Origin: Codonopsis lanceolata
Taxonomy: Eukaryota > Streptophyta > Magnoliopsida > Asterales > Campanulaceae
DNA: 64,000 nt
Assembly: GCA_013146195.2 (NCBI GenBank)
Contig: CM028378.1
Coordinates: 94,738,057 to 94,802,056, forward strand
Direction of reading: 5' to 3'
Positions 47,479 to 59,780 of this stretch are shown one piece after another (within the stretch, counting starts at the first letter, position 1; each line of letters opens with the position of its first letter). The notes beneath the pieces were generated by a model. The model made no database searches, was not told where the DNA came from, and saw only the letters and a program-made list of their open reading frames with translations. The translations under genes and the position numbers were made by a program.

Positions 47479-48488
47479 TAGTTGTTCAGATGTATATTCT
47501 TCTCTATATAACATATAAATTTATTAAATATTTATACTTTGTGGTTGGTATCTACTACTATGATTTAATTGTATATATTCCTATGATTTACCAATAAGTT
47601 ATATTTAAATGTGGTTATTTACAAAAAAAAAATTTGTTTTGATATTATAATTTTGGATACGTTGAAAGAGACACAAAAGTTTCAAATACATACAAGTCAT
47701 ATGTAAAAATTTTCATAGTAGATATTTTATAATTAATTGTGGTTATATTTTATTTTGTAATCACATATATTTAATGAATATGCTTTTTATAATACATTTG
47801 TTCTTATTCCAAGATTATTTGGTTGAGATGCAATGATTGTGATACAATGGTGGAGATGAAAAATGATACACCAGTGATTCACACAAGTGGTACAGGAGAT
47901 CTGAACTCTGTTTATTTTTCTTCAATCATAGTTGTATTGTTCTTCATGGTTGCTTCATTAGGTATTCTTGTTCCTTTTTTACAATAACTCTTGTATATTT
48001 AAGCTTTTTAAAAATAGCTTAATGGAAAATTATACTCCGTATTATCTTAATTTTGTTGTTTTACAATATCAAAACTTATCAAACGTCCTAACAACTTCTC
48101 TTTTTAGTACTAATTTTTCAAATTCATTTTTTTTCCTTTTTTTGATAAAAGAATAAATTTGCATTCATAATGATGATATTAAAGAAAGCATTTTGATTGG
48201 CAATAAAAGTGTCACTTGCGTCAATCATAAAAAATCTAAGCACCCTCTCCATGTAGATAATACCATTGATAACCCAAATACTCAAATGGTGAAAGAAACT
48301 AATTTGATAATTAATCTCACTACTTGATACAAGCAAATGGGACATTTGTTGATAAGATTTTTAACTAACAACACTGCTACCTAATTATATATATATATCT
48401 TCAAACTTTGGACTCAAATTTATTAGTAATTGACTCTCGTTCAAAGGAGGAAGGAATCTATTAATCCATCTTCAAAGACGAAATATAT
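47479..48488. promoter_or_regulatory. Upstream region of CCD4 copy D
   Basis: AT-rich DNA with no other gene. A TATA-like run (TTATATATATATAT) lies at about 48384-48397, roughly 95 bp before the start codon. Only the last 60 bp or so resemble the flanks of copies A and C. Confidence 0.4.
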
Positions 48489-50912
48489 ATGACTGCTTTA
48501 TCCACCTCGTTCCTTTTGCCATTTTTTCACCGGAAATCCATTCTATCCTACCACTCTCCACCACCACCACCACAGTTAAATATCTCCGCCGTTAAGAATG
48601 AAGAAAACCCCAAATCAACCACTACCACAACAACGACCACCATCTCTAGGCAGCAAATCATGTCATCATTGTCCGTACCAAAACCGAAGAAACGATCATT
48701 ACTTGTGAAAATCTTTGGGACATGCGATGACTTAATTAACAATTACCTCGACCCTCCACCCCGCTCGTGTTTTGATGCTAGACATGTGCTCTCGGGCAAC
48801 TTTGCCCCGGTGGGTGAACTCCCGCCCACCAAGTGTGATGTCATACAAGGCACTCTTCCTACGTGCCTTGATGGCTCTTACATTCGCAACGGCCCCAACC
48901 CTCAATACTTTCCTTGTGGGCCGCACCATCTTTTTGCCGGTGATGGCATGCTTCACTCTATTCGAATTTCCCGAGGCCAAGCCACCTTTTGTAGCCGCTT
49001 CGTCAAGACTTATAAATTTACCCTCGAGCAATATGCCGGCTCCCCGGTGATCCCCAACTTGTTCTCTGGCTTCAACGGCCTCGCTGCCTCAATTGCCCGG
49101 ATTGCAGTCTTAGTAGGCCGTATCTTAACCGGACAAATCAATCCAAGCAACGGGAGGGGCCTTGCAAACACCAGCTTGGCATACTTCGGAGAAAAACTTT
49201 ACGCACTAGAAGAGTCCGATCTCCCCTATGCGGTTAAAGTGGGTCTTGATGGCGAAATTACTACCATTGGTCGCCAGAATTTTGAGGGCAAGCTTTCAGT
49301 GAACATGACCGCCCACCCAAAAGTGGACCCTGTCACCGGAGAAGTGTTTGCTTTCCGCTTCAGCCCTTTCTCACCACATCTAACATTTTTCCGGTTCGAC
49401 AAATCTGGCTCAAAACAACCTGACGTCCCAATTTTCTCCATGAAGAGTCCGTCTTTAACTCACGACTTTGCAATCACTAAAACTTACGCTGTTTTTGTCG
49501 AAATACAAATCATGTTGAATCCAATAGAAATGATCAGAGGCGGGTCGCTCGTGGGTGTTGCTTTGTCGAAAGTTCCAAGAATTGGAGTGATACCGCGATA
49601 TGCCAAAGACGAATCGGAAATGTTGTGGTTTGAGGTAGAGGGGTTTAATATGGTGCATGCGATAAATGCTTGGGAGGAAGATGGTGGCGACACAGTGGTG
49701 TTGGTGGCGCCAAATATTGCGCCGGTTGAGCATACTTTGGATAGGATGGATTTGATACATTCTTCTGTGGAGATGGTGAAAGTAAATCTTAAGACAGGGA
49801 TGGTATCGAGGCAAACCGTTTCGGCCTGGAATTTGGAGTTTGCTGTGATTAATCCAGCATTTGTTGCCGAAAAGAACAGGTACTAGAAAAAGTTAAAAAA
49901 AAAAACAAATTTTGGAAAGGCTGTCTTAGGGATATTTTTTATAAGTGCTTGTTTGATGGAGCGTTTTGGTCAAAACGCTGGTAAAAAACACTGCGTTTTC
50001 TCTTTAAAAATGTTTCAATACAGCATTTTAAAACGCATCGTTTTAAAAATGTGGAGCGTTTTAAAACACTCCAATTTGTAGCGTTTTAAAAATATGTTAT
50101 GTTTTCAACTACTCTGTTTATGAAAAATAACGTTTTGGAATAGTTTTCCAAACGTGTTTACAAAAATAAAACTACGTTTTGAAAAAGCTGTGTTTTAAAA
50201 ACGCTACGTTTTAAAAAAGCTGTGTTTTCAAAACGCTGCACCAAACGAGACCTAAGTCGGATCTCCATAACTCAATGATCCCAATCCACCTCGTGTTTGT
50301 AGGATGAGCAGTGAGAAAGTGAGGTTCCGCCATAAGAATTATGATCCGTAACAAGTTTATAATAGGAAACATACTCAATATTTTTACCCTAAAAATTTAG
50401 GGGGAAAAAAATACAACTCCTAAGCCCACTTCTCTATCGCGTAATTTTGGTTTTGTTATTTGATTTTTCCCTTTTCAAGGTCGCAAAAACTTTTTGTTTA
50501 TCTTTCTTATTTTCTACATTAATTACACCAAAAAAAATATTCCAAAATCAGGTACATATATGCTGCAGTTGGGGATCCGCTACCGAAGATTGCGGGGATA
50601 GTGAAGCTAGATTTATCAATAGCAGATGGGGATCAACGAGAGTGTGTCGTGGCTAGTCATATGTTTGGACCAGGTTGCTACGGAGGGGAACCCTTCTTCG
50701 TGGCAAGGGAGTCCGATAGTCCTAGTACAGAAGAAGATGATGGATACGTGGTGTCGTATGTGCACGATGAAAATACCGGAGAGTCGAGGTTCTTAGTGAT
50801 GGATGCCAAGTCACCTAGCCTGGAAATTGTTGCTGCTGTGAAATTGCCATCTCGCGTACCTTACGGTTTTCATGGGCTCTTCGTAAAAGAAAGTGATCTT
50901 CTCAAGCTGTGA
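48489..50912 (+). CDS. CCD4: Carotenoid cleavage dioxygenase 4 (CCD4-like), copy D, intact
   Basis: Exon 1 is 48489-49879 and exon 2 is 50552-50912, joined across a GT-AG intron (donor GTACTA, acceptor TCAG) to give a 583-residue protein, a normal length for CCD4. The frame is continuous across the junction (KNR-Y). Residues 1 to about 70 are rich in Ser, Thr, Pro and basic residues with a run of eight Thr, fitting a plastid transit peptide. The catalytic domain follows, with IRNGPNPQY near 132 and GDGMLHSIR near 151. The four iron-binding His of the family are at 276 (TAHPK), 325 (LTHDF), 390 (MVHAINAW) and 571 (GFHGLF). CCD4 enzymes sit in plastoglobules and cleave carotenoids, often at 9,10/9',10', to volatile ionones; the exact site here cannot be read from sequence. 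It is the only complete member of the four-copy cluster and carries a MITE in its intron. Confidence 0.93.
49945..50252. mobile_element. Harbinger/Tourist-like MITE in the CCD4-D intron
   Basis: A 308-bp element bounded by TAA on both sides (49942-49944 and 50253-50255), with inverted ends GTGCTTGTTTGATGGAGCG and GGTCTCGTTTGGTGCAGCG. Inside are many AAAACGCT/AGCGTTTT palindromes. Copy A's intron lacks it. Confidence 0.7.
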
Positions 50913-51314
50913 AAGTGAACCTTTGGAAGATCTGTTATACGCTTACGCTCTTTATCTAACATATACATATAACATATATAATCCGAAAGTATAATAAGAT
51001 GGAGCTTCTTAATAGACTTAAGTTGGTATTGCATTATACTTGTAATTGAAAGATACACTTTTACTATGATCAATTTTTACAAGGATTTAATTCTTTAAAA
51101 AAAAATTATAAAGCGCGTCAATTATAACATTCTTAATACAACCTTAGTGATTTTATTTTCTCTAATTAATAAAAAATGGTCAATATCTAGTTATTTACTC
51201 TTAATTTGATTGAAAATGTATATACAAGGACATACGTATATAGTTCAAATGTACATGAATTGGTACAATAGAGGTTAGGGCTCCAAGAAATATACAATTT
51301 GAAGTATTTATAAC

Positions 51315-51346
<32 letters not shown>

Positions 51347-51745
51347 ATCTTTAAAAAATTAACTAAAATTAAATCTCAGAGTTAATTCGAGATTTTGACC
51401 CTTAATTATCCAAGAATATAAATGATCATTATTGTTTTATTGAGATTTTACGGCTGTAATTAAAGAATGTGCTCTAACTAAGATTTAATATTTTATGGGT
51501 TTACTAGACATTTATTGTTTTGTTGAGATCTTATCGTCTTAATTATCAATTTTCTTCTCCATGATCTGTCTCATTCAATTTATTTTATGCTATTTCGACT
51601 CTTTTTGGATGAGTTACAAAATGCCAATAAAATGTGTTTTTCTTTAGTTTTTGGGATTCTTTACTTTGTGTATGTACATTGATCATATTCTCAAGCATAT
51701 ATTAATTTATTCACATCATACTCGCTTTATATCTTGATGTTTTGT
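50913..51745. other. Downstream flank of CCD4-D
   Basis: The first 60 bp or so resemble the 3' flanks of copies A and B (AAGTGAACCTTTGGAAGATC). The rest is AT-rich with a (TA)n tract at about 51317-51340. Confidence 0.45.
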
Positions 51746-51749
51746 CTAG

Positions 51750-51959
51750 TATATATTATAAAAGAGCTCATAGTATAACTAGCGGCTCTGATTGAATTGT
51801 GTCAAATACAATTGACGGTTTAGATTGATTCTACATATGAGCATCATTTATGTGTTTTGTTTGAATTACTCTTTCAATTATAGGCTTTGTTTATCCCAAA
51901 CATCAATTGAATCGATCGCATACCGATAACATACGTGTCTATGACACATGCACGTATAC
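51750..51959 (+). mobile_element. Short Helitron-like element
   Basis: It starts near TCTAGTATATATTATAAAAG and ends with a GTGTC-TAT-GACAC hairpin, eleven bases, then CTAG before T (51959/51960). The 5' neighbour is G rather than A, so the start is uncertain. Confidence 0.45.
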
Positions 51960-53179
51960 TAGTTCACTTATATTATGTTGCTATGTACTTAGTGACATAT
52001 GTGTCATGTTTGTCTAAAAGAATGACACATTGAAAATCACATTATTCAATATACAAATTTGAGTACATATTAAATGACTCTAGCATTACTCTATTATGTA
52101 TCAATGCCATTGTGATTCATTGTTGGAGTTATGCTTATTAGTTATTCATGTCATCGTTGCACCAAATTGTCCAAGTTTGAAATATTTTAATAATTAAAAG
52201 ATATATTAAAGTTATTGAAGTTGATTATAATTATAAAAATATAGTATAATATAACAACAAATATATTTACAACACAAGTATAGGGTAAAGATGAAAAATA
52301 ATAAAATTTGTAATTATAATTTTTTTTAAATAACTATTTATGTAAAATATTCCAAAACAATAAAGCGAACTATTTTCCTGAAACGAATTGAGTGATAAAC
52401 TAGATTTGGGGATTGTCGTTACGGTAAAGGAAAAACATATGTCTGATTGCAAGGAAATTTGCAAGGCTGCTACAAAATGGTCCGTTTTAAAGAACGTATT
52501 TCCTTAGACATGGGAATGGGATTATGGGAACAAACCTTTATGGTTGTTGGAGGTTGTTTAGGCCCCGCTAGAATTAATTTTGAGAAAAAATGCTGGCTAG
52601 TACCTTTTTTTCAACATTTTATTGTTACAGTACTTCTTTCTTTTTCAATCGCTAAAGGTCATTTTAATAATTTTTAGACTAAAATGTCCTACTCTTACAT
52701 GAACGGTAATTTCCAACATCGTGAAATGCAAGATTCGTATATTTCTCATGTAAATGATCTTTTCTTTCCTATTTGATTTCTTTCAAAATATGGTCATCCA
52801 TTTGATGCAATGGTTGCAAATTCTATCTAAATCTCTCTCTGCTCCAATGAAAAATCTAATCATGTTATTGGTAAGATTTGGAAGAGATAATTGTCTTTGG
52901 TTTCATTGCTTGTTGTTTTGTCTAGTTCAATAATACCGCCTATCATTTCTAAAGCTTCTCAAAATTTTGGTTTAGCTGATGTTATTCAATTCATAACAAG
53001 TAAATATTTTAATGTTGTTTATCAAAATTTATCTATGAAATATTCCGTGGGAGGGTTGCATAATAATGGTGTTGTTAGCTAAAATTTTCTCGATTAGTAT
53101 ATGTAGATGTTTATGAAAATCAAAATGAATTAAGTTTCGGATTGGAGAGAGTAGGTTTACTTGGGGTTTATGTTTCTAC
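51960..53179. other. Unrecognised AT-rich sequence with short open frames
   Basis: Frames at 52447-52677 and 52891-53082 show no domain I recognise. They may be relics of a mobile element. Confidence 0.3.
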
Positions 53180-53660
53180 AAATGATCGTGATTCGTCTTT
53201 GATTCGACATATGCTCAATCTAATCACGGTGCATCATTTTTCAATGTCGATGTATAAATTTTAAATCATGATGCATTACATTTCAATTATGATGCATCTA
53301 CTTCAATTGTGGATGTATCGGTATGTAATAGCAGTGGTTTTGAAGAAATGGATTTGACGATGCATTTGTGAATAAATGTTTAGGGTTTTTTTTAAAATTT
53401 TAGCAAGTGCAGTGAAAGTATACAAGAAATCACAAATAATTTATTAGTATATTGTGTGTTCGAATTCTTTATTGTCATTAAATTGATGCATCGTGATACG
53501 GTGGGTTAGTGATACTTACCGTGTCCCAGGTTCATTAAGGATATCATAACTTTTTTGTCCCAAAAAGTGTTTTTTTCGTATTTAAAAAATAGTATAGGGT
53601 ACTGGAACAATTAAAAATTGTTGAAGGGGACCGACCCGAATTTCACCCTTTAATTTTTGG
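53180..53660. repeat. Dispersed repeat with GATGCATC-type motifs (copy 2)
   Basis: Same order of motifs as 18830-19210: clustered TGATGCAT words, then AGGTTCATTAAGGATATCATA, CCCAAAAAGTG and GGGACCGACCCGAATTTCAC. Confidence 0.5.
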
Positions 53661-54885
53661 AATACAAATCTTCTATTACCACCTCCCCTATTACACTATA
53701 TGTTAGGGGTGAGAAAAAAAAATCGAACCAGACCAATTGAACCGACGAAACCAATAAAAGTTGGACCGAACCAATTTTTTGGTTTTCTTCTAGTTATGTA
53801 TTTTAGTAGAACCGGATAATTGTAGCCTCACTAGAGGCACCATATATAATTGTAACCTTTCAAGACATTAAAATAATAAAAATTAAGGATTGGGATATGG
53901 TCTATGTCCCCTCAAACCTTTTGAAAAAAAAAGTTAATAGGAGAATAATAGAGCTAATTTATAATAAATAGGTTTTGAGGTTTGAGGTTTGTGACTCAGT
54001 AAAATCAATATCTAAGATAAAAGTTATCTAAATTTGGTATTTGATCCATATGCTTATATGATACTCGGGCAAGTAGTAAGCATTATTGGCTTGTTCCTAC
54101 ACTTGATCTGAAACCCAGAACTGGTAAGTTTGGGAATAGTATCGGTGGAGTATGGCTAACCCGATTTAGGTTAATCATGGTTAAGTCTGAGACTTATATA
54201 AATAGTTAAAGTACTCGTAGGTATTGTTTGATAGAATTATAAATAGCATGTATCAAGATCTTGCTATTATAATCATTTGTACATCATTTGGGTACAAGAT
54301 AGTTATGAACTAAAATATAAAGTTCATGGATGATATAGATTGTCATTGACAGCAAGTTAGTGTATTGTGTGTAGTAGAGTCATCGACCTACTCTTGGGCT
54401 ATCTAATGTTGAATACTCACATATAGCTAGTGATAATATTGTATGTAATAAGACATAGTGTTCTAAAACTCGCTAGTAGTCGTGTAGTTTTTTTATGAGG
54501 TAACATGTACTATTGATCTATGGTTGTGATTGAGTGTGATGTCTAGTATTTACGGACTTAGCAATTATCTCTTGGTTTGGGTGGTAGGACTAGAGAACTA
54601 TACATGTGTTAATCTTAGCGACAAGTAGCTATAGATATAATTACGATTCTAGGTATTGTGTGCATACGTACCAATATGTGTTTCATATATGATATAGATA
54701 AATTGTTCTGCTTTGAGGTTGTCACGAGAGAGTCAAGCATATATAGACTTGTCTTCTATAATAGGTGTTTGTGGTGGGACTAGTGGCCTACCTGTCAGAT
54801 GTTTAACATTTAGTACTTACAATTGTTACATTTGTTACTGTTAAGATGACTTACCTATAATTTTTGTTTTAAGAAAATATATGCT
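53661..54885. other. LTR-like or intergenic sequence
   Basis: It holds an AACC-rich block (53700-53800) and a TATA-like ACTTATATAAATAG at about 54194. No gene or element boundary was found. Confidence 0.3.
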
Positions 54886-54895
54886 TTGATGTTTA

Positions 54896-55310
54896 TTTAC
54901 GTGCAAACATTCATGTTTGATATGTGTGTTGAGCTCTCATACTTGGAACTCAACAATTGTGTTATTTACGAGCAAACATCCATGCTTGGTAGGTGTGTTG
55001 AGTTCCCATGCTTGGAACTTAACAATTGTGTTTATTAAAAATAAACATCTACTTGTGCATTGTATTGAGTCCATCTGGCATACATAGTTCGCATTGGTCT
55101 GTCAAAACCTCCACTATCGGCCGTAGTGGGGAAGTAGCTAGCCCATTGTTATAATCAATACGAGTAACTTTGGTAAGCTAATCTTCATAAGACTATCGGT
55201 AGTGTATGCGGTCCTTTTTGCCAAGGGAGTCATATGAAGGACTTCGTATGACTATCAGTAGTGTATGTGGTCTTTTTTACCGAAGGATTCATACGAAGGG
55301 GACCTGTTTT
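54896..55310. repeat. Two short tandem repeats (about 69 bp and 61 bp periods)
   Basis: CGTGCAAACATTCATG...GGAACTCAACAATTGTG at 54900 recurs at about 54968. GACTATCGGTAGTGTATG at 55192 recurs with changes at about 55250. Confidence 0.7.
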
Positions 55311-56784
55311 GGACACGACTAACGGTTTAGACATGATTCAACATGTGTATTGCAACAACAACATAGTCATGGTAATTGAAAGGCAGGACAAAATGAAAAG
55401 CTCTCCTGCAATGTATATCATGATTATGTGTTTAATTACGTTGGGTCAATGTACATTACAACATAATCAACGTGATGTGTGCAAGTATATGTACAACTAT
55501 ACTTGATTGATTGATATGATGTTTACATGTGCATAACAACATCTCATGTACTTGCATGTAGTAACTTACTGACTTATCACTCGCCTCGTGTTTGTTTACT
55601 TTAGTGTGCAGTTATCCAGGAGTTTGATCAAGCGAGATCGAGGGTCCCCGTGTGGCCGGCGAGACATGTGAGACCTATCATGGTGTTGAGTTGTAGCTCC
55701 TAAAAGGTTTGTTTTGTATAGTTGTGAGGAATGGGATGTATAGAGTTATATAAACTCTATTTTGGGTTTTGATTGTTACTGGGGTATTCTATTTCACTAG
55801 TTGATTGACCTAGAGCCATTGTGTTTAGTTCACGAGTAATAGTTTGTTGACTTTTGTTTTCCGGCTTTTAAGAAGCTATTGTCTTTATAGTGTTCACATG
55901 AGAGATTAAGTTTTATCAGGTGTGTTTACTTAGCTTATAATGAGTAGGGGTTTTACAAGTGTTTTATGTGTTTGTTTAGCACTCGACCCAAGGCTCATAT
56001 AGAGATTGGGGGTCGAGTTGCTTCATTACCACCACCACTATTGTCACTACTCCTCTCCCGTCTACTGAGCTGTCACCAATTTTGGCTCGTCGCAAATGCT
56101 CTTCTAGGGGGAGTCAATCCAGTTGGCTTAGACCAAATTTTGTGATGCTCATCGCCGGTGATAGGGTTAGGGGCCTTGTCACCGAGCTAGCTAATGTTCC
56201 CCACTTAGGGGGAATAAATCTTTTGGAGAAGGGGAATATAAGCACTACCTGCGGGTAGGGCGTTTTGAAGAGGGTCGTGCACACCGACTTGTTGCAGCAT
56301 AGCAAGGATGTGCGCAACTAGGGGAATTGTCATTCAAATTCTTTCCCAAGTGATTGCTTGGACTGCGCGGAGAAAGGGGGAAACTGCATTGCACCCTTTG
56401 ATTTTAATGGTATATGAGTGTTATGGTTTCTTATTTGATAAACATATTTTGGTGCGTTTTCTAACTCTTTTATTTTCCTCTGGAAGAAATTAAAGATATC
56501 CTGAACCACCATATGGCATCTACCCGGGATAGAAATGTTGCTCAAAATAAGGAACTTATTGGGAGGTAACATCAACCTCCTGACCAACTATCGAAGGCTT
56601 CGTTTGCTAAACGGAGAAAGAAAAATTCTCTAGCTTCTGCCTCGTCTCAAGCACCAAAGTCTCCTCCACCCCTTCTACTTCCTGAGCTCCAGCCAACAGG
56701 CAGGGCGCCCATAAATGGCCAGTTGAAGATGCTCGCATAGGCGAGCTGTCTACTGGACCCCAGGCTAATGAGACTGTTCCCAGG
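55311..56784. other. Degenerate, probably transposon-derived sequence
   Basis: TTTAGTGTGCAGTTATCC near 55602 resembles the LTR-like block at 45438. From 56000 the base composition rises, but every frame is stopped and no domain was recognised. Confidence 0.3.
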
Positions 56785-56915
56785 GATGCTGCGTAAAGCT
56801 AGATATCCTAACAACTGGACGACAATGGAATCCCAATGAACCCGAATCTCCTGGGTGAAAGCCAAATATTGGACCGCTGGTAGCGGATCGTAGGATATCT
56901 GACTTATGTGTGAGG
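56785..56915. repeat. Cluster of three tRNA-Glu-like fragments
   Basis: On the minus strand, 56829-56792 matches the 5' half of plant tRNA-Glu(TTC) (CATTGTCGTCCAG, TTAGGATATCTAGC). Directly before it in transcription order, 56880-56831 matches most of a second one (CCAGCGG, TGGCTTTCACCCAGGAGA, GGGTTC). On the plus strand, 56880-56910 has TAGCGG...TAGGATATCTGACTT, a third, weaker piece. The junction CCGCTGGTAGCGG is palindromic. None can fold as an intact tRNA. Confidence 0.65.
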
Positions 56916-57545
56916 TATGATCATGCTAACTTGTTAAGAAAAAAAATCCTTTAGAAGGAATTCAAGGCTGGGCCTTGCGAAACCCCTACGGCGTGAAAGT
57001 AAGTCTTAATCTTGATTTGAAAGCAATTTGACAAAGTTTTTGTGTGTGTAAGTGAGTGTACCTTATGGATATGATACCATGGGGCATTTATAGCCCCTAA
57101 CACATTGACCATGGTTGCTTAATGATGATGGCAACTTATTAGGGCTTTATGGCCATAAATGCGGGTTAGCCGCGTAACCGCCAGAGTCATTGCTTAAATC
57201 TCGGGCACGGGTGTTCCTCTATGATAGTGCTCAGATAAGTTACTTGTTTGGTCGAGTGGACTTGGTCTTGAACGATTTGAGGTTAAGATGTTCTATTGTC
57301 TCCGCGCCTCTTATTTCTTAGACAAGGCCCCCTGGTTGGGGGAATTCATGGCATTTTCCCATCAGTATATCATAGATCAAGGATGACCAAGATGCCTCAT
57401 GCTCGAAGAGGTCATCTTCAACTCGGCCATGGTGCTCATGATCGGCACGTGAGGACCCACGTGACAGTCTTGTGGCTGGCTGATGGGTCGAGCACATCAT
57501 ATCTCTTACATGCACCAAAGTAACAAGTGAATAGCAGCATACCTT
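56916..57545 (-). mobile_element. Probable Ty3/gypsy LTR remnant, minus strand
   Basis: Minus-strand GGGGCTATAAATGCCCC (about 57083-57099) is a TATA box in an LTR-like setting, with a CA-rich leader and GGCCCAGCC downstream. No ends, primer site or target duplication were resolved. Confidence 0.4.
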
Positions 57546-57814
57546 GTACGCAAGGTAGCTCTTTCCCTCAAAAGCTCTTCATCATAAATTTTCACAAGAT
57601 CAATACAAGAGCAATCTTACAACTGGGCGAATTAGTAACCGATGAAAGATGACTCACATCTTAATAAACAAAGAAAATCCATCAGCCATTATATAGATAT
57701 AGATATAGCATGTATACAGTTGATCCAATCATGCAAGCCTAAAATGGAGGATGCCTATTTTTAATTTTTTTAATGTCTATTTTTGAATTTTGATTTTTTA
57801 ATATATAATGTATT

Positions 57815-58690
57815 GGTATAAAATCAGATGGCACACAAAAGCAGAGATTTTCTCAAGATAAAAAACCTCTCAAAATAATATGTTATGGTGAGAATATTCA
57901 CCAACCGATTTTTACTCCTAACAAACTTTGTGCTGATTATGCATTTCTCACCCAAGTCTCGAATAAAATGATATATAAAGTCAATATGCTTAGTTTGGGA
58001 ATGCTTAGACAAATTTTTCGAAATATTTAGTGCGCTAGAGTTGTTACAGTATACAATCAACACATCAATGTGTAACCCAAAATCCTCAATCATCTGTTTT
58101 ATCTACAAAAGTTGTGTACAACAACCACCCACTGCTACATATATACATTCAGCAATTGATAGTGAGACACAATGTTTTTTACAATTGAATCAAGAAACCA
58201 GTAAATTTTCCAAATAAAAACAAGTATCAATTGTACATTTTATATCATCAATGTTTCCAACCCAATTAAACACACTAAAAATAACCAAAAAGACACTAGC
58301 TTCATTGGCATTGTATCTAGCATACAAGCACACACTGTACATGATAATTGGGTGACTAGCAGTTAAGTACAACAAACTTCCTATCAAACTCCTACACAAA
58401 ATGTGAAATGACCCGATTGGGGTTTTTAAATGTAAAACAATCTCATGATTGAATTTCTTCACCAAGTTTAGGTATACTTGATTTGAGAGATGAACATCCC
58501 GTCACTTGATAAATATCCCAACTCATAGACTTTTTTTTGGAAATACATATTCCAAAAACATTGCCAAAGTTGGGTCTAGGAACCATATACAACACAATTT
58601 TTTCACAAATGTTTTCATAAGAAAAAATTAATCAAGCTCCTTGCGCATGGCATTTATCAACAATTCATCTTTTAAAGTCTCAACCACAAT
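57815..58690 (-). pseudogene. Ty1/copia reverse transcriptase-RNase H remnant
   Basis: The minus strand gives, in shifting frames, AMRKELD, FISQIKYT, CRSLIGSLLYLTASHP, then CVSLSI, GGCCTQLL, IVYCNNSSALNISKN, QTKHIDFIYHFIRD and VRSKNRLVNILT: the C-terminal part of a copia polyprotein. Stops and frameshifts are frequent. Its upstream part is cut at about 58698 by the younger copia element to the right, so that element inserted into it. Confidence 0.82.
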
Positions 58691-58698
58691 TTTATGAC

Positions 58699-59018
58699 TG
58701 TGAGTGTTGGCTTGGCCCAAATGGACAGCCCACTTCAAACACCCAAACCTAGCAACCCAAGACCCAAACCCACTTACCTTTGCTCCCTCCCCTTTGACTT
58801 TTGGCTTATGTGGTTTATTTTGGGAGAATCTTTGATTTCCCTTTATATCTTCAGCCCCTTCCTTTCTTGCTCTCTGTCAGCCGTGTCTTCATCTCCTTGG
58901 ACGGATTCTTTGGTTGATTGATTGGTCTTGGTACACTATATATACTCCCTTTGTCTGCCGCTTATGAAGACCAACAATAACAATCACAGAAGGTAACAAT
59001 TTTGCTCCATTGTTACAC

Positions 59019-59062
<44 letters not shown>

Positions 59063-59539
59063 ATTTCGAATTCACTCTGTGTGTCTGAGCTTTGAGGTTA
59101 CTGTGATAAAGAGTTCTGTAAGGGGGGGTTTGCGGGTTGTGGGATTTCTTGTTGGAAGGCTGGGTTGTATACACAGTTGGATGAAATCCTTGTAAACATT
59201 GTCCCTTCGGTAGTGAACTCATGGGTTGGACTGGTATACTTTGTGTATACGTAGTGGGGATCTGAGCCTAGGCATTATAAGCCCTAGACAGATTCGAGTT
59301 AGGCTCCGTTGAGCCGAGGATACTCAAAGCACTAATTTATTGTTTATATTACTTTGTTATACATTTCTTGTTGCAGGTGATTCATTGCCAATATAGTTAG
59401 ATATATTAGTGTGTCTTCAACTTTGGTATATTGTAAGTTTACTGCCAAAGTCAAAGACGGGTACTTATTCAAAGTCATATTATAATTTGATGTAGCTCCG
59501 GTGTTTTGATTCGATAAGTATCCTTAATTTTACGTTACA
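58699..59539 (+). repeat. 5' LTR of the copia element
   Basis: It begins at TGTGAGTGTTGG (58699; a TG at 58701 or 58705 is possible) and ends TTACGTTACA one base before the primer site. TATA-like CTATATATACTCC lies at about 58936 and a (CT)n tract at 59022-59059. Confidence 0.7.
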
Positions 59540-59540
59540 G

Positions 59541-59552
59541 TGGTATCAGAGC
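59541..59552 (+). promoter_or_regulatory. Primer-binding site for initiator tRNA-Met
   Basis: TGGTATCAGAGC, the standard copia primer site, one base after the LTR. Confidence 0.92.
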
Positions 59553-59780
59553 GTATGTGGCCTAGTTGAATCAATTTTTTTGGAGCCTTCTTCATTCCAA
59601 ATTTGGGTTGTGACTTTGCTATTTTATTATTCGCCTATTAATTGTGTTTCTTGTCTGCTCTGTTAATATTTTGCTTCCGGATATTCTTGCTTTTTTTGCC
59701 TGTTATTTTTTCCGATCTTTGTTGCATTCGAAATTAAAATCTGTGATTTGCTCATAAACGTTAAATTGTATTTTTTGACT

